NCBI GenBank assembly: GCA_040779345.1
Contig: JBFONU010000004.1
Coordinates: 62,001-126,000 of the forward strand
Source of the DNA: Thalassotalea_H sp040779345
GTDB taxonomy: Bacteria; Pseudomonadota; Gammaproteobacteria; Enterobacterales; Alteromonadaceae
Length of the DNA: 64,000 bases
Direction: 5' to 3'
A model generated the notes under the pieces. The model searched no databases. It saw only the letters and a list, made by a program, of their open reading frames with translations, and was not told where the DNA came from. Positions 43,891 to 53,210 of the stretch are shown here, piece after piece; position 1 is the stretch's first letter; every line of letters begins with the position of its first letter. The translations under genes and the position numbers were made by a program.

Positions 43891-45846
43891 TCATTCATTG
43901 AGGTTAAGCGGCGATTTAAAAACAAAATTATTTCTCCCTGACGATTTTGCGATATACATCGCGGCATCAGCACTTTGCAGCATTTTCTTACTGTTTTCAC
44001 CATCATCAGGAAAAAGGCTAATACCTATGCTACAGCCGACATGTAAGCTTTTTTCTTCGATAATCACTTCTTGATTAGTGACTTCAATGATCATATTTGC
44101 AACCCGTGAAGCATCTGATGCTTGATGAATGTCATCTAACAAAACGACAAATTCATCACCACCAATACGTGCGACAATATCATTCCCACGAACGACTTTC
44201 TGATATCGACTCGCAATTTCAGATAACAACTGATCACCAATATCATGTCCATAAAGATCATTGACGGGTTTAAATTTATCTAGGTCGATAAATAAAACGG
44301 CAAATATCGTATCATTACGCTTTGCTCTTCTTATCGCATTCGCTAATAAGTCATTAAACAAGCTACGATTAGCTAGTCCGGTTAAGAAATCGTAATGCGC
44401 CATTTCCCTTAATCGATCTTCTAACGCGATATGCTCGCCGATATCAGTGTAAGTAATAACAACGTGACTGAATGTGTTATCACTATTTCGCACGACATTA
44501 ATCCCTAGACGAATATGAATATCGCTACCGTCTTTATGACAGGTTGTTACATCACCTTGCCAACAATTGACTGATTTCAATAATTGCCAGATTTCCAGTT
44601 GAAACGCATCGGGTTGTTTACCTATATGCAGCACGTTAATGGGTTGATTTACAACTTCATCAGAATGGTAACCCGTTAGCTCACACCAAGCTTTATTGAC
44701 CGCAAGTATTTTTTGCTTACTGTTAGTGATCAAAATTCCATCATTACTCGCATCAAAAACTGTCGCTGATAACTGCATTTCAGTATGGGCTTTTTTAAGA
44801 TCGGTATGGTCAACAATAAAACAAATACCGCGCGTTTTAATCCCTTCAAATAGTGCTGCTCCTAAATAAACAGGCACTTTAGTGACACCATCATGATGAA
44901 TAAACAGCTTTTCATAAGGTGCGCAAAAACCTTTCTCGGCAATTTCTTTTAGGGCCATTTCGTCGCGTGAAAATGCATGCTCAGGCGTTAAAGCTCGCCA
45001 GTTTACTTTACCACTCGTAAGCTCCTCTTTGGAGTAACCTATCATATCAAGAAAAGCATCGTTGGCATCTAGAATGCTACCGTCGATGTGCCATTCCATA
45101 ATGCCTAACATATCGGTTAAATAGAGGCTTTTAAAACGAGCTTCACTGATCATTAATTCTCTTTCAGTGTGTTCAATACCTAAAGTGATGCGCCGACTAA
45201 TATAGATGACTAACAACAACATAATAGTAACCGAACTAATACTCACCCACATTAACAGGTTTTTGATCCAACGAGCACCTTCGCTAAGCACTAAAGAAAA
45301 TTGATATTCTAAATCAGTGAGTTTTTTATTTATCTCATCAACTTTTCTCACTAGCAAAGCCATTGCCTTGGTATTGTTATTTTATTTAGCACTATAAATT
45401 TTTTCGCCTAATGATTGTAACTCAAGAATATGACCATCGGCCTCGGTCCAAATAACAATCCCCTCTTTCAGATAGGGAAAGTGTTGAAAACGGGTAAAAA
45501 ATACAATCATGCCAGGAATATCATCACGATGATTAAGTCCCTGCAGAAAACCTTCAGTCACCAATGCGCTGTCAACTTCAGGCGACTGCAAATGTATGCG
45601 CGCTTGACGATCGCCAAGCGGGATCAATAGTGCCTGTTGATAATTAATGTAGTCAGCATTTTCGCCTGTTCGAATATACCTTTGTAGATGGAGTACCGCA
45701 TCTTTTTGTCCTTTAGCATACAGGCCTTCACCACGAACGTAACTGCGAACACTATCCATAATATTTGACTGGATATGACCAAGGCCTAGCAACAGCAAAT
45801 TCACAATAATAAAGAGCCCAACGATCAAAAAAATCCGCTGACGCAT
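43891..45846 (-). pseudogene. Sensor PAS-PAS-GGDEF diguanylate cyclase split by an in-frame ochre codon
   Basis: Two frames at 45382-45846 (154 aa) and 43891-45363 (490 aa) are in the same phase, separated only by TAA at 45382-45384 and six sense codons. Joined, they give one 651-residue sensor. It has TM1 (about 5-25), a periplasmic helical domain, TM2 (IKNLLMWVSISSVTIMLLLV), two PAS domains and a C-terminal GGDEF domain with the active site GGDEF intact and the substrate region DLDKFKPVNDLYGHDIGD. Alone, the first part is a sensor without output and the second an enzyme with one TM. The second part could still be made from the ATG at 45363 (AAGG close upstream). It could instead be two working genes or a sequencing error. 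Confidence 0.8.
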
Positions 45847-46184
45847 GGAGAATTTATTTTTTTTAATAAAATTTTCCTTCTTATTTGCTCATTCACACTT
45901 AAGGTATAGCTCTTTTATATTCTAACCTTGGTTATTGTTTGAAGACTGGATAGCCCTAAAACCATGCATTATGCTTGTTTTAGATAAAGATAAAGGATAA
46001 GTAAATTATAGATGAAAGAAAATAATTCGTATTAACGAAATAGATAAAATTAACAGATGCAGAATAAAGCAACACCTACAGTCACGAATACTGCTCGAGA
46101 AACTGTTTCAGTGTTTTAATGATATTGGCACATGCTACCTATATTTATGTATAGCATTTCAGTAAATAACCTGTGAAAGCAACA

Positions 46185-46289
46185 GACTAATGGCTGCATC
46201 ACCACGATGAGAAAAATATCAGTTGGTTAAAGTAAGCAAAGTGTAGCTAAAACCAACTATTATCCTCTCTTTTTAGTGACTTGTTAGGC
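46185..46289 (-). repeat. attC recombination site 1 (integron cassette end)
   Basis: Read on the minus strand it begins with GCCTAAC (RYYYAAC box) six bases after the stop of the barrel gene and ends in ATTAGTC, a degenerate GTTRRRY box. Internal arms AGTTGGTT and AACCAACT form the long imperfect stem expected of a folded bottom-strand attC. Length is 105 nt. Confidence 0.6.
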
Positions 46290-46294
46290 TGGCT

Positions 46295-46936
46295 TTAAAA
46301 CCGTAAGAAAACAGACAAACCGAGACTTTGATTTGTTATATCGGCTATTTCAGTTTTTTCAAAATCAAGGGATACAGCTACCACTTTATTAAAGCCGTAC
46401 CCTAGACCTATTCCTGACAATAAAGAGATACCTGTATCACTCGATTTTTCTACAAGTAATTGCTCTTGACCTTGAACTAAAACAGTAAAGTCATTATCCC
46501 AAGCTAAAGCGCCTAGATGAGCCTTTAAGAATAAACTATCACTTAATGGAAATGTCCCTATAATCCGAGCATCTCCTGCTAGAGTCTTAAATTGACCGTC
46601 ATATATGGTATTATTTTTAACTTTTCCTGCTGAATCGACTCCTTTTTCGAATAAGGAAAAACTTGCTTTACCAAAAGAGGTAACTCCAGCCTCAACGGCA
46701 ACATATTGATTAAACTGATGCCCAACAAATACTCGATATCCTCTAGCAGAAGAGCTTGATTTATATATTAAAGGCTCTAACTCTGTCGCATCAATACCTG
46801 GACTAAAATTTAAACTCTCGTAACTATGGTTTTGAAAAGATATCCCTAAATAATCAAACTGATTAAAATCACTTGCTGCAGCATTAATTGAAATATAACT
46901 TAATGACCCTAAGATAATTTCCCTAAATAACTTCAT
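46295..46936 (-). CDS. Cassette-borne outer-membrane beta-barrel protein
   Basis: A 213-residue protein with a signal peptide ending near residue 21 (NAAAS). Amphipathic strands follow: GYRVFVGHQFNQYVAVEAGVTSFG and the closing LGLSVFLRF with terminal Phe. It is an OmpA/OmpX-like barrel of unknown role. It begins about 25 bp after the GTTAGGC end of one attC and stops 6 bp before the next attC, the layout of an integron gene cassette. Confidence 0.75.
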   Translation of the reverse strand: MKLFREIILGSLSYISINAAASDFNQFDYLGISFQNHSYESLNFSPGIDATELEPLIYKSSSSARGYRVFVGHQFNQYVAVEAGVTSFGKASFSLFEKGVDSAGKVKNNTIYDGQFKTLAGDARIIGTFPLSDSLFLKAHLGALAWDNDFTVLVQGQEQLLVEKSSDTGISLLSGIGLGYGFNKVVAVSLDFEKTEIADITNQSLGLSVFLRF

Positions 46937-46961
46937 GATACTCCTGTTTTAAAGACTCTTA

Positions 46962-47073
46962 GCCTAACACCCCATTAAGGGATTGATAATTGTTGGATAA
47001 TATGAAACAAAGTGGAGCGAGTCAACTATTATCAGTTCCTCGACTTAATGTGCTTGTGATGTGTTTGTTAAAC
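46962..47073 (-). repeat. attC recombination site 2
   Basis: On the minus strand it starts at GTTTAAC (RYYYAAC, plus 47067-47073) and ends at GTTAGGC (GTTRRRY, plus 46962-46968). The terminal segment CCCTTAATGGGGTGTTAGGC is a classic attC L'/R' end. Length is 112 nt. The next ORF starts just beyond it. Confidence 0.78.
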
Positions 47074-47175
47074 TATTCAGTGTTAATATAAGTAATAAAC
47101 AATAAGTAATAAACTAGACCTGAGTTGATACTACAATTTGTGGCTGACAGTTTTACGGTCGATTACAGCCATTTT

Positions 47176-48006
47176 TTATTCCTTGCCCAATTGTTTACAT
47201 ATTTTTGGAACAGCTGCATATAGACATGAATAATGAGATAGACCTTCTATAATTTCAAGCTTTGACGAAGTTGGCAAATTATCATTTAAATAGTTAGCCA
47301 TGCTAACTGGCGACCAATTTTCATGACTACCATGCCATATATGAGTGCTAACACTACACTTGAAAATGAAGGCTTTCCAAGGTGCTACGTAATGACTTAT
47401 TTCTCTAATATAACCTTTGACATTATTGCTAAAGCAATGACTTAAAACTGGCTTAATATAATTGTTAAAATTTGTAGTCTTTTAGAGTAATTTGTCTTCA
47501 CCCTTGGCGCTGGCAAACAACATAGCTGTTAATGCTGTAGGGGCCATCTTGGCTAATACGGTTTGCCAATAAGATAACAAAATAAATAAACTAGAGTGCT
47601 TCATTGCCAATGAGAAAACCATTTCGCCCGCCATTCCATCGAGAAAGTTAGCTGCATCGAGTGGTGCAGTAGAGGAAATAAGGTGCAAATCACGAACGTT
47701 GTTTTTTAAATAAAGGCTGGTCTCAATAGCTGCATGGCAACTAATTGAAAAAACTATAAGATCTACTTTCTCACCATCCGCTATCTCAATAATCGCGTTA
47801 GCTATATACTTGTAGTAGTCATTATTTTGCAGAGCGGAATCGATAGAAAATCGATCAAAACAAATAATATTTAATCGATACTTTTTAGCATGATTCTCAA
47901 AGGTTGAGCATTCTTCAGGTGAACCTGGTGCCCCATGGAAATAAATAATGATTTTTCCATCAGGATCTCCATATGCTAAATAATCTACTTTATTCTCCAT
48001 AGGCAT
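47176..48006 (-). pseudogene. Alpha/beta hydrolase cassette gene interrupted by an in-frame ochre codon
   Basis: The frame from ATG 48006 stops at TAA 47482-47484 after 174 residues, yet the same phase stays open for another 101 codons to TAA 47176-47178. The continuation (IWHGSHENWSPVSMANYL, IIEGLSHYSCL) carries the expected catalytic-His end of an alpha/beta hydrolase, giving about 275 residues in all. The first part has the oxyanion motif FHGAPGSPEE. The nucleophile elbow reads FSISCHAA, unusual because the flanking glycines are replaced. The ATG lies within the attC R' box of the preceding cassette, and a second ATG follows at 48000. Confidence 0.75.
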
Positions 48007-48102
48007 AACGCTAAATTAAGCGGCTTTTGATCATTTGTTCAAGTGTGTAACAAGGTAGAAACGGCCAAGTGGCATTTGTTCCGCTTCATTTTCTTGTTAG
48101 TT
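48003..48102 (-). repeat. attC recombination site 3
   Basis: On the minus strand it opens with AACTAAC and closes with GTTATGC (plus 48003-48009). Arms AAGCGG and CCGCTT form the L''/L' stem with an unpaired base, as in known attC sites. Length is 100 nt. It lies about 200 bp after the TfoX-like ORF. Confidence 0.62.
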
Positions 48103-48299
48103 GTAATTAACAGCCGAAAAGCCTGTGGCTGTCGCTGCTCAAGGTTGGTAATGACTACCTTTACCCCCAGAAAACTATACTTGAATTGAAAGCCATAGCT
48201 TTTGGTATTATTAACTTTTTCTTAATTTTAAGCATTACCATTTCCTGAAACTGACGAGCAGAATCGAAATTATCCGATTAATTACCTTGTTATTTGTAT

Positions 48300-48563
48300 T
48301 TACTTCGGAGCTAAACCCATATCGTCAAGTCGGAGTAAAATTTCTGTTTTTTGAGTATTTGCAATTTCTTGCCAGTGTTTACCTTCTCTTGCACCAATTA
48401 TTGCATATATAGAATTTAAACCTGTACCTTTAACTTTTGTTTTAAGTTGCCTGTAAAGCTCAAAAGGATCAATATCCATGAATTCATCAACTGAATTCAC
48501 GTTTACTTTAGCAAGGATTTCCTCACTTTTAGGACCAAATCCTTTAAGGTCTCTTAACCTCAT
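48300..48563 (-). CDS. TfoX C-terminal domain-like small protein (cassette gene)
   Basis: An 87-residue helix-hairpin-helix protein that matches the TfoX C-terminal domain (PF04994): LRDLKGFGPKSEEILAKVNV and VDEFMDIDPFELYRQLK, then a helical end. There is no TfoX N-terminal domain. Such isolated domains are common in integron cassettes and may bind nucleic acid. It starts 24 bp after the GTTATAT end of attC 4. Confidence 0.8.
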   Translation of the reverse strand: MRLRDLKGFGPKSEEILAKVNVNSVDEFMDIDPFELYRQLKTKVKGTGLNSIYAIIGAREGKHWQEIANTQKTEILLRLDDMGLAPK

Positions 48564-48586
48564 ATAAATATCAAAACCTTTAATAA

Positions 48587-48662
48587 ATATAACGCACCAA
48601 TAAGGGGCTGATAATAACTTGCTAAAATGTAAAGCGTCCCGAAAGCGAACAAGTTGTTAACA
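48587..48662 (-). repeat. attC recombination site 4
   Basis: On the minus strand it starts TGTTAACAACTTG and ends CCCCTTATTGGTGCGTTATAT, a typical attC end (R' box GTTATAT at plus 48587-48593). AACTTG and CAAGTT form an internal stem. Length is 76 nt. It lies 9 bp after the stop of the MmcQ/YjbR gene. Confidence 0.72.
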
Positions 48663-48670
48663 ATGCCATC

Positions 48671-49039
48671 TTAGTTAGCTTGTTTTATGTTTAACTCACG
48701 TTGTGTTTTTTTACTTAATGTTGAACAAGCCTTAACATAAGACCAACCAACCAGCTCTGTTAAATACTCAGGATCAAATTCGCTAACGTTAACAATTGTG
48801 ATCCAATGAAAACGATGCATGTAGCGAGCAGCTTTTACACCTGGCTGATCCGTTAGCTCCAAAAACCTTTCAGGAGATACACGAACACTAAAACGCCATC
48901 GTTCTGGCTCGCTTGTTTTAAAGTAAGCAAAGTTTCTAGCCTTTACTTTATATGTAAGTATATTCGAAGGCTCCCCCCTTTCCGCTACTGTAACTCCAGA
49001 AAAGCCCAAACATAGATTCTTTACATCAGATACGTCCAT
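48671..49039 (-). CDS. MmcQ/YjbR family DNA-binding-like protein (cassette gene)
   Basis: A 122-residue protein of the MmcQ/YjbR family (PF04237), which has a CyaY-like fold. Visible hallmarks are the YKVKARNFAYFK strand pair, FLELTDQPGVKAARYMHRFHWITI and LVGWSYVKACSTLSKK. The RBS GGAGAAAG precedes the ATG. Its stop is followed at once by attC 4. The function of the family is unknown. Confidence 0.85.
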   Translation of the reverse strand: MDVSDVKNLCLGFSGVTVAERGEPSNILTYKVKARNFAYFKTSEPERWRFSVRVSPERFLELTDQPGVKAARYMHRFHWITIVNVSEFDPEYLTELVGWSYVKACSTLSKKTQRELNIKQAN

Positions 49040-49282
49040 GCTTTCTCCGAAACAACAGTACAGAAATCAGTCTTCACATTCTTGCCTAAAACTTGAAGCG
49101 CATGATGACGATTGTAGCAACCTCTCAGTTAATATCAATGATAAGGGCTTAGAAGCCAGAATGAGTGACTTATGCCCACTCAAAAAGCATAATCAATCAC
49201 GCTTTCGTTTCATCTAAACACATCCTATTAATACAAAATACATAAATTTTTTCATTTGCTAAAAAAGTTAGCCAGAGTAAAA

Positions 49283-49350
49283 CCATAACTGTCTGAAATG
49301 ACTAGAGCATTGAGATTTTACACAGGCTCTTACGAAACCAGACGTTAGCC
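49283..49350 (-). repeat. Possible attC site 5
   Basis: The 68-nt segment between CCATAAC and GTTAGCC contains nested arms GTCTG/CAGAC and AGAGC/GCTCT separated by bulges, an attC-like fold. A GTTAGAT box (minus strand, plus 49358-49364) lies 7 bp away at the end of the hipA remnant. The outer boxes pair only partly, so this is less certain than sites 2-4. Confidence 0.45.
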
Positions 49351-49393
49351 TTGGCTTATCTAACGGCAAATGCTCCGACAAAGCAGGCCTGCA

Positions 49394-50310
49394 TCAGATG
49401 ATGAAATCATTCAAAATTTTCATTATGAAACTTGGGGGATTCATATGAGGCAAAACTGAACCTTCATCCACCTGATAAAAATTCATGTTTTTTAGATGTG
49501 CATCTCCATTACCAATAATAATATTAAACAGAACCCACTGATAAAGCCTTTGTATTGTTTTACCTTTTGGCCTAGATGACTCTACAACCTTTTTGCATAT
49601 ATCAACATTGGATACTTTGTAAGCTTATCTATCCCCAATAACTGACAAGCATCTATAATATGAACTCTTTGATGCTCAGGAAATGCTCCCTGCCTGTCAA
49701 ACCTTTCAATTAAGTAAACTAGCTCTGGCTTGAACAGTATACGAAAATGTGGAACCTCAAGTAACACAGCTTTTGCTAAAGACATTACAAACCACTCATT
49801 CATAATCTTTACCCATAATCATCAGGTACGGAATAATCGGGTTTTAGTATGTACGTTGAAGGCACAGATAAGTTAAGTTCTTAAATATCATCACCTTGCA
49901 TGATTACCAATATTTTATGTTGAGCACCAGCAAGTGACATTCGTTTAGTCTTTTTATTTTTTCAGGCGATTTAGGTGAGTTTTTTATGTGACCATTTAAT
50001 ACATATACGTTAAGTGGGCCATACTTCTTTTTGGGAGTGACATATCCTATGAAGTAATCGTCAAGCTCTTCTGCCAGCAATATTCGCGCACTCTCCTCAG
50101 GAAGTAGATTATCAAAGAAATGTTGACTAGGCCGTTCTGAACTTCCATCTATTTGCTCTTCCTCCATGAGTGATATATCAGGGTAAAGAGCAAAAGCGTC
50201 TCGTGCGTACCCCCATGAATGCAGGTTTTGGAGTGTCCAAATATTGGTGTTTTCTTTTATACCCCCATCAAAGTGTCGTTGGCATAAACGTTCAACTTTC
50301 TATCAGCCAT
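49394..50310 (-). pseudogene. Decayed HipA-family serine/threonine kinase gene
   Basis: HipA blocks appear in order on the minus strand but in changing phases. They are the start KLNVYANDTLMG at ATG 50310, then WGYARDAFALYPDISL, then SQHFFDNLLPEESARILLAEE (50167-49904), STYILKPDYS, LVYLIERFDRQ with RVHIIDACQLLGID (49803-49582), and the catalytic GNGDAHLKN (about 49490). The first shift lies in a G5 run near 50266, another near an A5 run at about 49590, and two stops lie near 49810. The last 100-150 residues of a normal HipA are missing. No hipB partner is present, so the kinase is almost certainly inactive. Confidence 0.8.
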
Positions 50311-50495
50311 TAGAGTTTTCTCGCAACAGATACATTTTTAATTGCTCAAAATCTACATTATTTTTCTATTAACAAGTAAACGGTTTGTGTCTATTTGTGA
50401 TGTTTTTTTGTAAAAAGAACGTGAAATATTTTGACAAAGAATAATTAAGTTAGTAGCGTAAATTTTTAAAAAATAGACTTAAGGAAGAGTTTAAA

Positions 50496-51797
50496 TTGAA
50501 AATTATAAATAATATTACATCCGCAGTAATTATCGTATCTTCATTATTAACCCCCTTTTATGCCGCAGACTCTCTGGCCTCTAATAAAAATATTCAAGAC
50601 AGTCCATTATACAATCCTCAGTTGTCTATAGAGTATTTAATTGATCAACCCGTTGGGAAAAGTGTAAATGCTTTAAATAAAACAGCTTCGATGAGTGTGA
50701 ATTCTTTTGATGAAGGTGTAAGTGATTTAGTGGTGTCCACCTATAACATACACGATGGCCTAATTGCCGGATACCAAGCAGAGAATAGTACTAGATTATT
50801 ATTTAAATCGGCCTACTATAATGAAGGAACTCTATTTTCTCGGGTATTTTATAAAAACCCAAAAAATGGAAAAATATCATCAGTTTTAACTACCTCTCCA
50901 GTCATCAACTCTGTTGGAGATTTTGAAATAAAGCTTTTAGTTAACGGTATTGATATTCATAACTTATTAAAAGAAAAGAATAAAAATAGAAGTATTTATC
51001 ATCCCGATGAAAGAAAACTAAAGAAGTTTCTACGTAGTGATGTTGGTATTGCGTTCATCGAATTTGTCCCTGTATTATTTGCGAAGCTTGAAGAATTTGA
51101 TGAAGGTGATAATGAACTGGCAGGTTTAAAAGTTCCTTTTGGTCTGGTACGAATGGTTATTGATCTGATCACTAATTCAAATGAAGGGTTTTCACATGCA
51201 GACCGCTCACTAGGAAAGAAAAAAGCCAATTATTTACGAAGTAGTTGTGATTCTTTTAGCTGCCAATTTAAAACTAAGCAGTTCACAATTCATAACAATG
51301 GCATGTTTGACGTTATGAGTATGCTTACCCAAAAGAAAGTTCATACTAATAAGCTTCAAAAGAAAAATATCATAGATACCATCGTCGCTGATGAAGTTGA
51401 TTGTAAAAGCTTTCCAAAACCTGAGATAATGTCATCTGGGTTTGGTGGTTCTGACGAAGAGGATATAAAGCTTCCTGATCCTAATAAAGATTGTCATGGT
51501 TTTTGTGGTCTAGGTTGCTTAACTCCAGGAGATGTAACTACAACCGAATGTAGGAGTCATGACGACTGTGTCAAAGAACATGGCCATATAGCATGTCTCT
51601 ATGATCCACCTACTGATGATGATGGTGTTCAATATAGTAGTCTTGGTGTGGCTGCAGCTAGTTTTTTTGGAGCCATCTTAGGTCCTAATATAGGTAGTAT
51701 TTCAGGAAATCTTAGTGGATATTTACTCGACAGCAGATATCATTTTCCTGCCGTAGGTACCTTCTGTACTTTTGAAATTTTTTGTGTTGACCGATAA
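50496..51797 (+). CDS. Secreted protein with phospholipase A2-like Cys/His-Asp motif
   Basis: A 433-residue exported protein starting at TTG (RBS AAGGAAG), with a signal peptide ending near residue 30 (YAADSLAS). The first 330 residues are not recognised. The C-terminal part has CGLGC near 337-341 and CRSHDDC at 352-358, which resembles the calcium loop and catalytic His-Asp dyad (CxxHDxC) of phospholipase A2 folds. A glycine-rich hydrophobic segment (AAASFFGAILGPNIGSISG) follows. Eleven or more cysteines suggest disulfides. It is followed after 18 bp by a lipoprotein gene. Phospholipase activity is a hypothesis based on one motif. Confidence 0.6.
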   Translation: MKIINNITSAVIIVSSLLTPFYAADSLASNKNIQDSPLYNPQLSIEYLIDQPVGKSVNALNKTASMSVNSFDEGVSDLVVSTYNIHDGLIAGYQAENSTRLLFKSAYYNEGTLFSRVFYKNPKNGKISSVLTTSPVINSVGDFEIKLLVNGIDIHNLLKEKNKNRSIYHPDERKLKKFLRSDVGIAFIEFVPVLFAKLEEFDEGDNELAGLKVPFGLVRMVIDLITNSNEGFSHADRSLGKKKANYLRSSCDSFSCQFKTKQFTIHNNGMFDVMSMLTQKKVHTNKLQKKNIIDTIVADEVDCKSFPKPEIMSSGFGGSDEEDIKLPDPNKDCHGFCGLGCLTPGDVTTTECRSHDDCVKEHGHIACLYDPPTDDDGVQYSSLGVAAASFFGAILGPNIGSISGNLSGYLLDSRYHFPAVGTFCTFEIFCVDR

Positions 51798-51815
51798 GTC
51801 ATTGAGGATATTAAA

Positions 51816-52481
51816 ATGCAAAATATGCACAAAGTATTAAAGAGATGCTTGGTTATACTCAGTGTTAGTACGGCTTTAACGGCGTGCGGTAGTAAGGTCA
51901 TAGATTTCAAAACGTCACTCGATGTACAAAAAACAAGCCCCGTTGATGAACCCGTAGGACGAATTTATGTTGCTACAGAAAAGTCTAGCACCATGAATCC
52001 TTTTTACCCAATAACATACGAAGAAGATAAGTTAAAAGCAAAGTTTATTGTTGATAGCATAACGTTAAGAATTGGGATCACCAATAAAACGGAACAGCCG
52101 ATAACTGTATTGTGGAGTGAGGCGATGATAGCATCGGATGAAAATAATATCTCCGTGCCATTGTTAACGGCTCCAAGAGTAAAAAACAGCATTTACAACA
52201 GAAAAATTAATGATAAGTGGGGAGGTCACTATCAACTCAATGACCAAACTATAGCACCACAGCTCAAACGTTCTATCACTATGAAACCTGACTATACTGA
52301 GGTATTTAGCAGTTGGGGGGTATTTAGTTTTTCTGATAATGATTTTAGTCTATATACAAAAGATTCATTTAGAAATAAACAATTGATTTTAACAGTTCCT
52401 ATTATTAACAACAAAACTCGCGTTTTGTATAGATTTACCTTAACTGTAATTGAATCTAAAGTTAGGACGTCTTATTACTGA
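51816..52481 (+). CDS. Hypothetical lipoprotein paired with the PLA2-like secreted protein
   Basis: A 221-residue lipoprotein; the signal ends in the lipobox LTAC-G near residue 24. The RBS GAGGAT precedes the ATG. The mature part is beta-rich with TLRIGITNKTEQPITVLWSEAMI, similar in feel to immunoglobulin-like periplasmic domains, but no family was recognised. The tight spacing to the upstream gene suggests a functional pair (for example activity partner, anchor or protector). Confidence 0.65.
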   Translation: MQNMHKVLKRCLVILSVSTALTACGSKVIDFKTSLDVQKTSPVDEPVGRIYVATEKSSTMNPFYPITYEEDKLKAKFIVDSITLRIGITNKTEQPITVLWSEAMIASDENNISVPLLTAPRVKNSIYNRKINDKWGGHYQLNDQTIAPQLKRSITMKPDYTEVFSSWGVFSFSDNDFSLYTKDSFRNKQLILTVPIINNKTRVLYRFTLTVIESKVRTSYY

Positions 52482-52687
52482 TATCGTTTATTTTTATCCG
52501 ATGACTAAATATTAAATATTTCAAATTTCTCTATGCTTGATTGATCGTTATGGATAATCTATTAAATGTCGCCGATATTCATGTCGGTGATAACTTTATT
52601 TAATTGAGACTTATTACTACCTTTGGAAAATATTATTTAGTATAAATCTATAATATACATGTTGCACTCGAAGCATATAAATTATTG

Positions 52688-53210
52688 AACCGAACCAAGT
52701 ATGGTGTGGTGATGTCACGTATATTTGGACAGGAAATCGTTGGGTTTATTTAGCGGTTATAATTGATTTATTTGCCCGTAAACCTATTGGTTGGGCAATG
52801 TCGTACTCATCTGACAGTGATTTAATGGACAAAGCGTTAACAATGGCATTTGAGCTTCATGGTAGGCCTGATAATGTCATGCGCCACTCTGATCAAGGCA
52901 GTCATTATACTAGCCGTAAATTCAGGCAGCGATTATGGCGTTATCAAATAACCCAAAGTATGAGCCGTCGTGGAAATTGTTGGGATATACACCGATGGAG
53001 CGGTTCTTTAGAAGTTTAAAAACAGAATGAGTGCCGGCAACAGGTTATCGAAATTTTAACAAAGCAAAATTAAGCATTTCGAAATATATTATTGGCTATT
53101 ACAGCCAAGTCAGGCCACATCAACATAATGGTGGTTTGACACCAAACAAGTCAGAAGAAAAGTACTGGCTAAACTATAAAACTGTGGCCAAATATCCTTG
53201 ACCACTACAG
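52688..53210 (+). mobile_element. IS3-family transposase (OrfB) remnant with right inverted repeat
   Basis: The frame from about 52688 gives an rve/DDE core: CGDVTYIWTGNRWVYLAVIIDLF, MRHSDQGSHYTS, then after a single-base shift near 52983 PMERFFRSLKTE. It ends YYSQVRPHQHNGG and TPNKSEEKYW. A TGG-to-TGA-type stop also interrupts it. The first part of OrfB, all of OrfA and the left end are missing. The right end is TATCCTTGACCACTACA at 53194-53210. It directly abuts the truncated integrase gene. Confidence 0.85.

Noticed and set aside
52560..52620. Palindrome GTCGCCGATATTCATGTCGG as an operator or attC site
   Set aside because: It lacks core boxes and a neighbouring gene start in the right place; it remains unexplained but weak.
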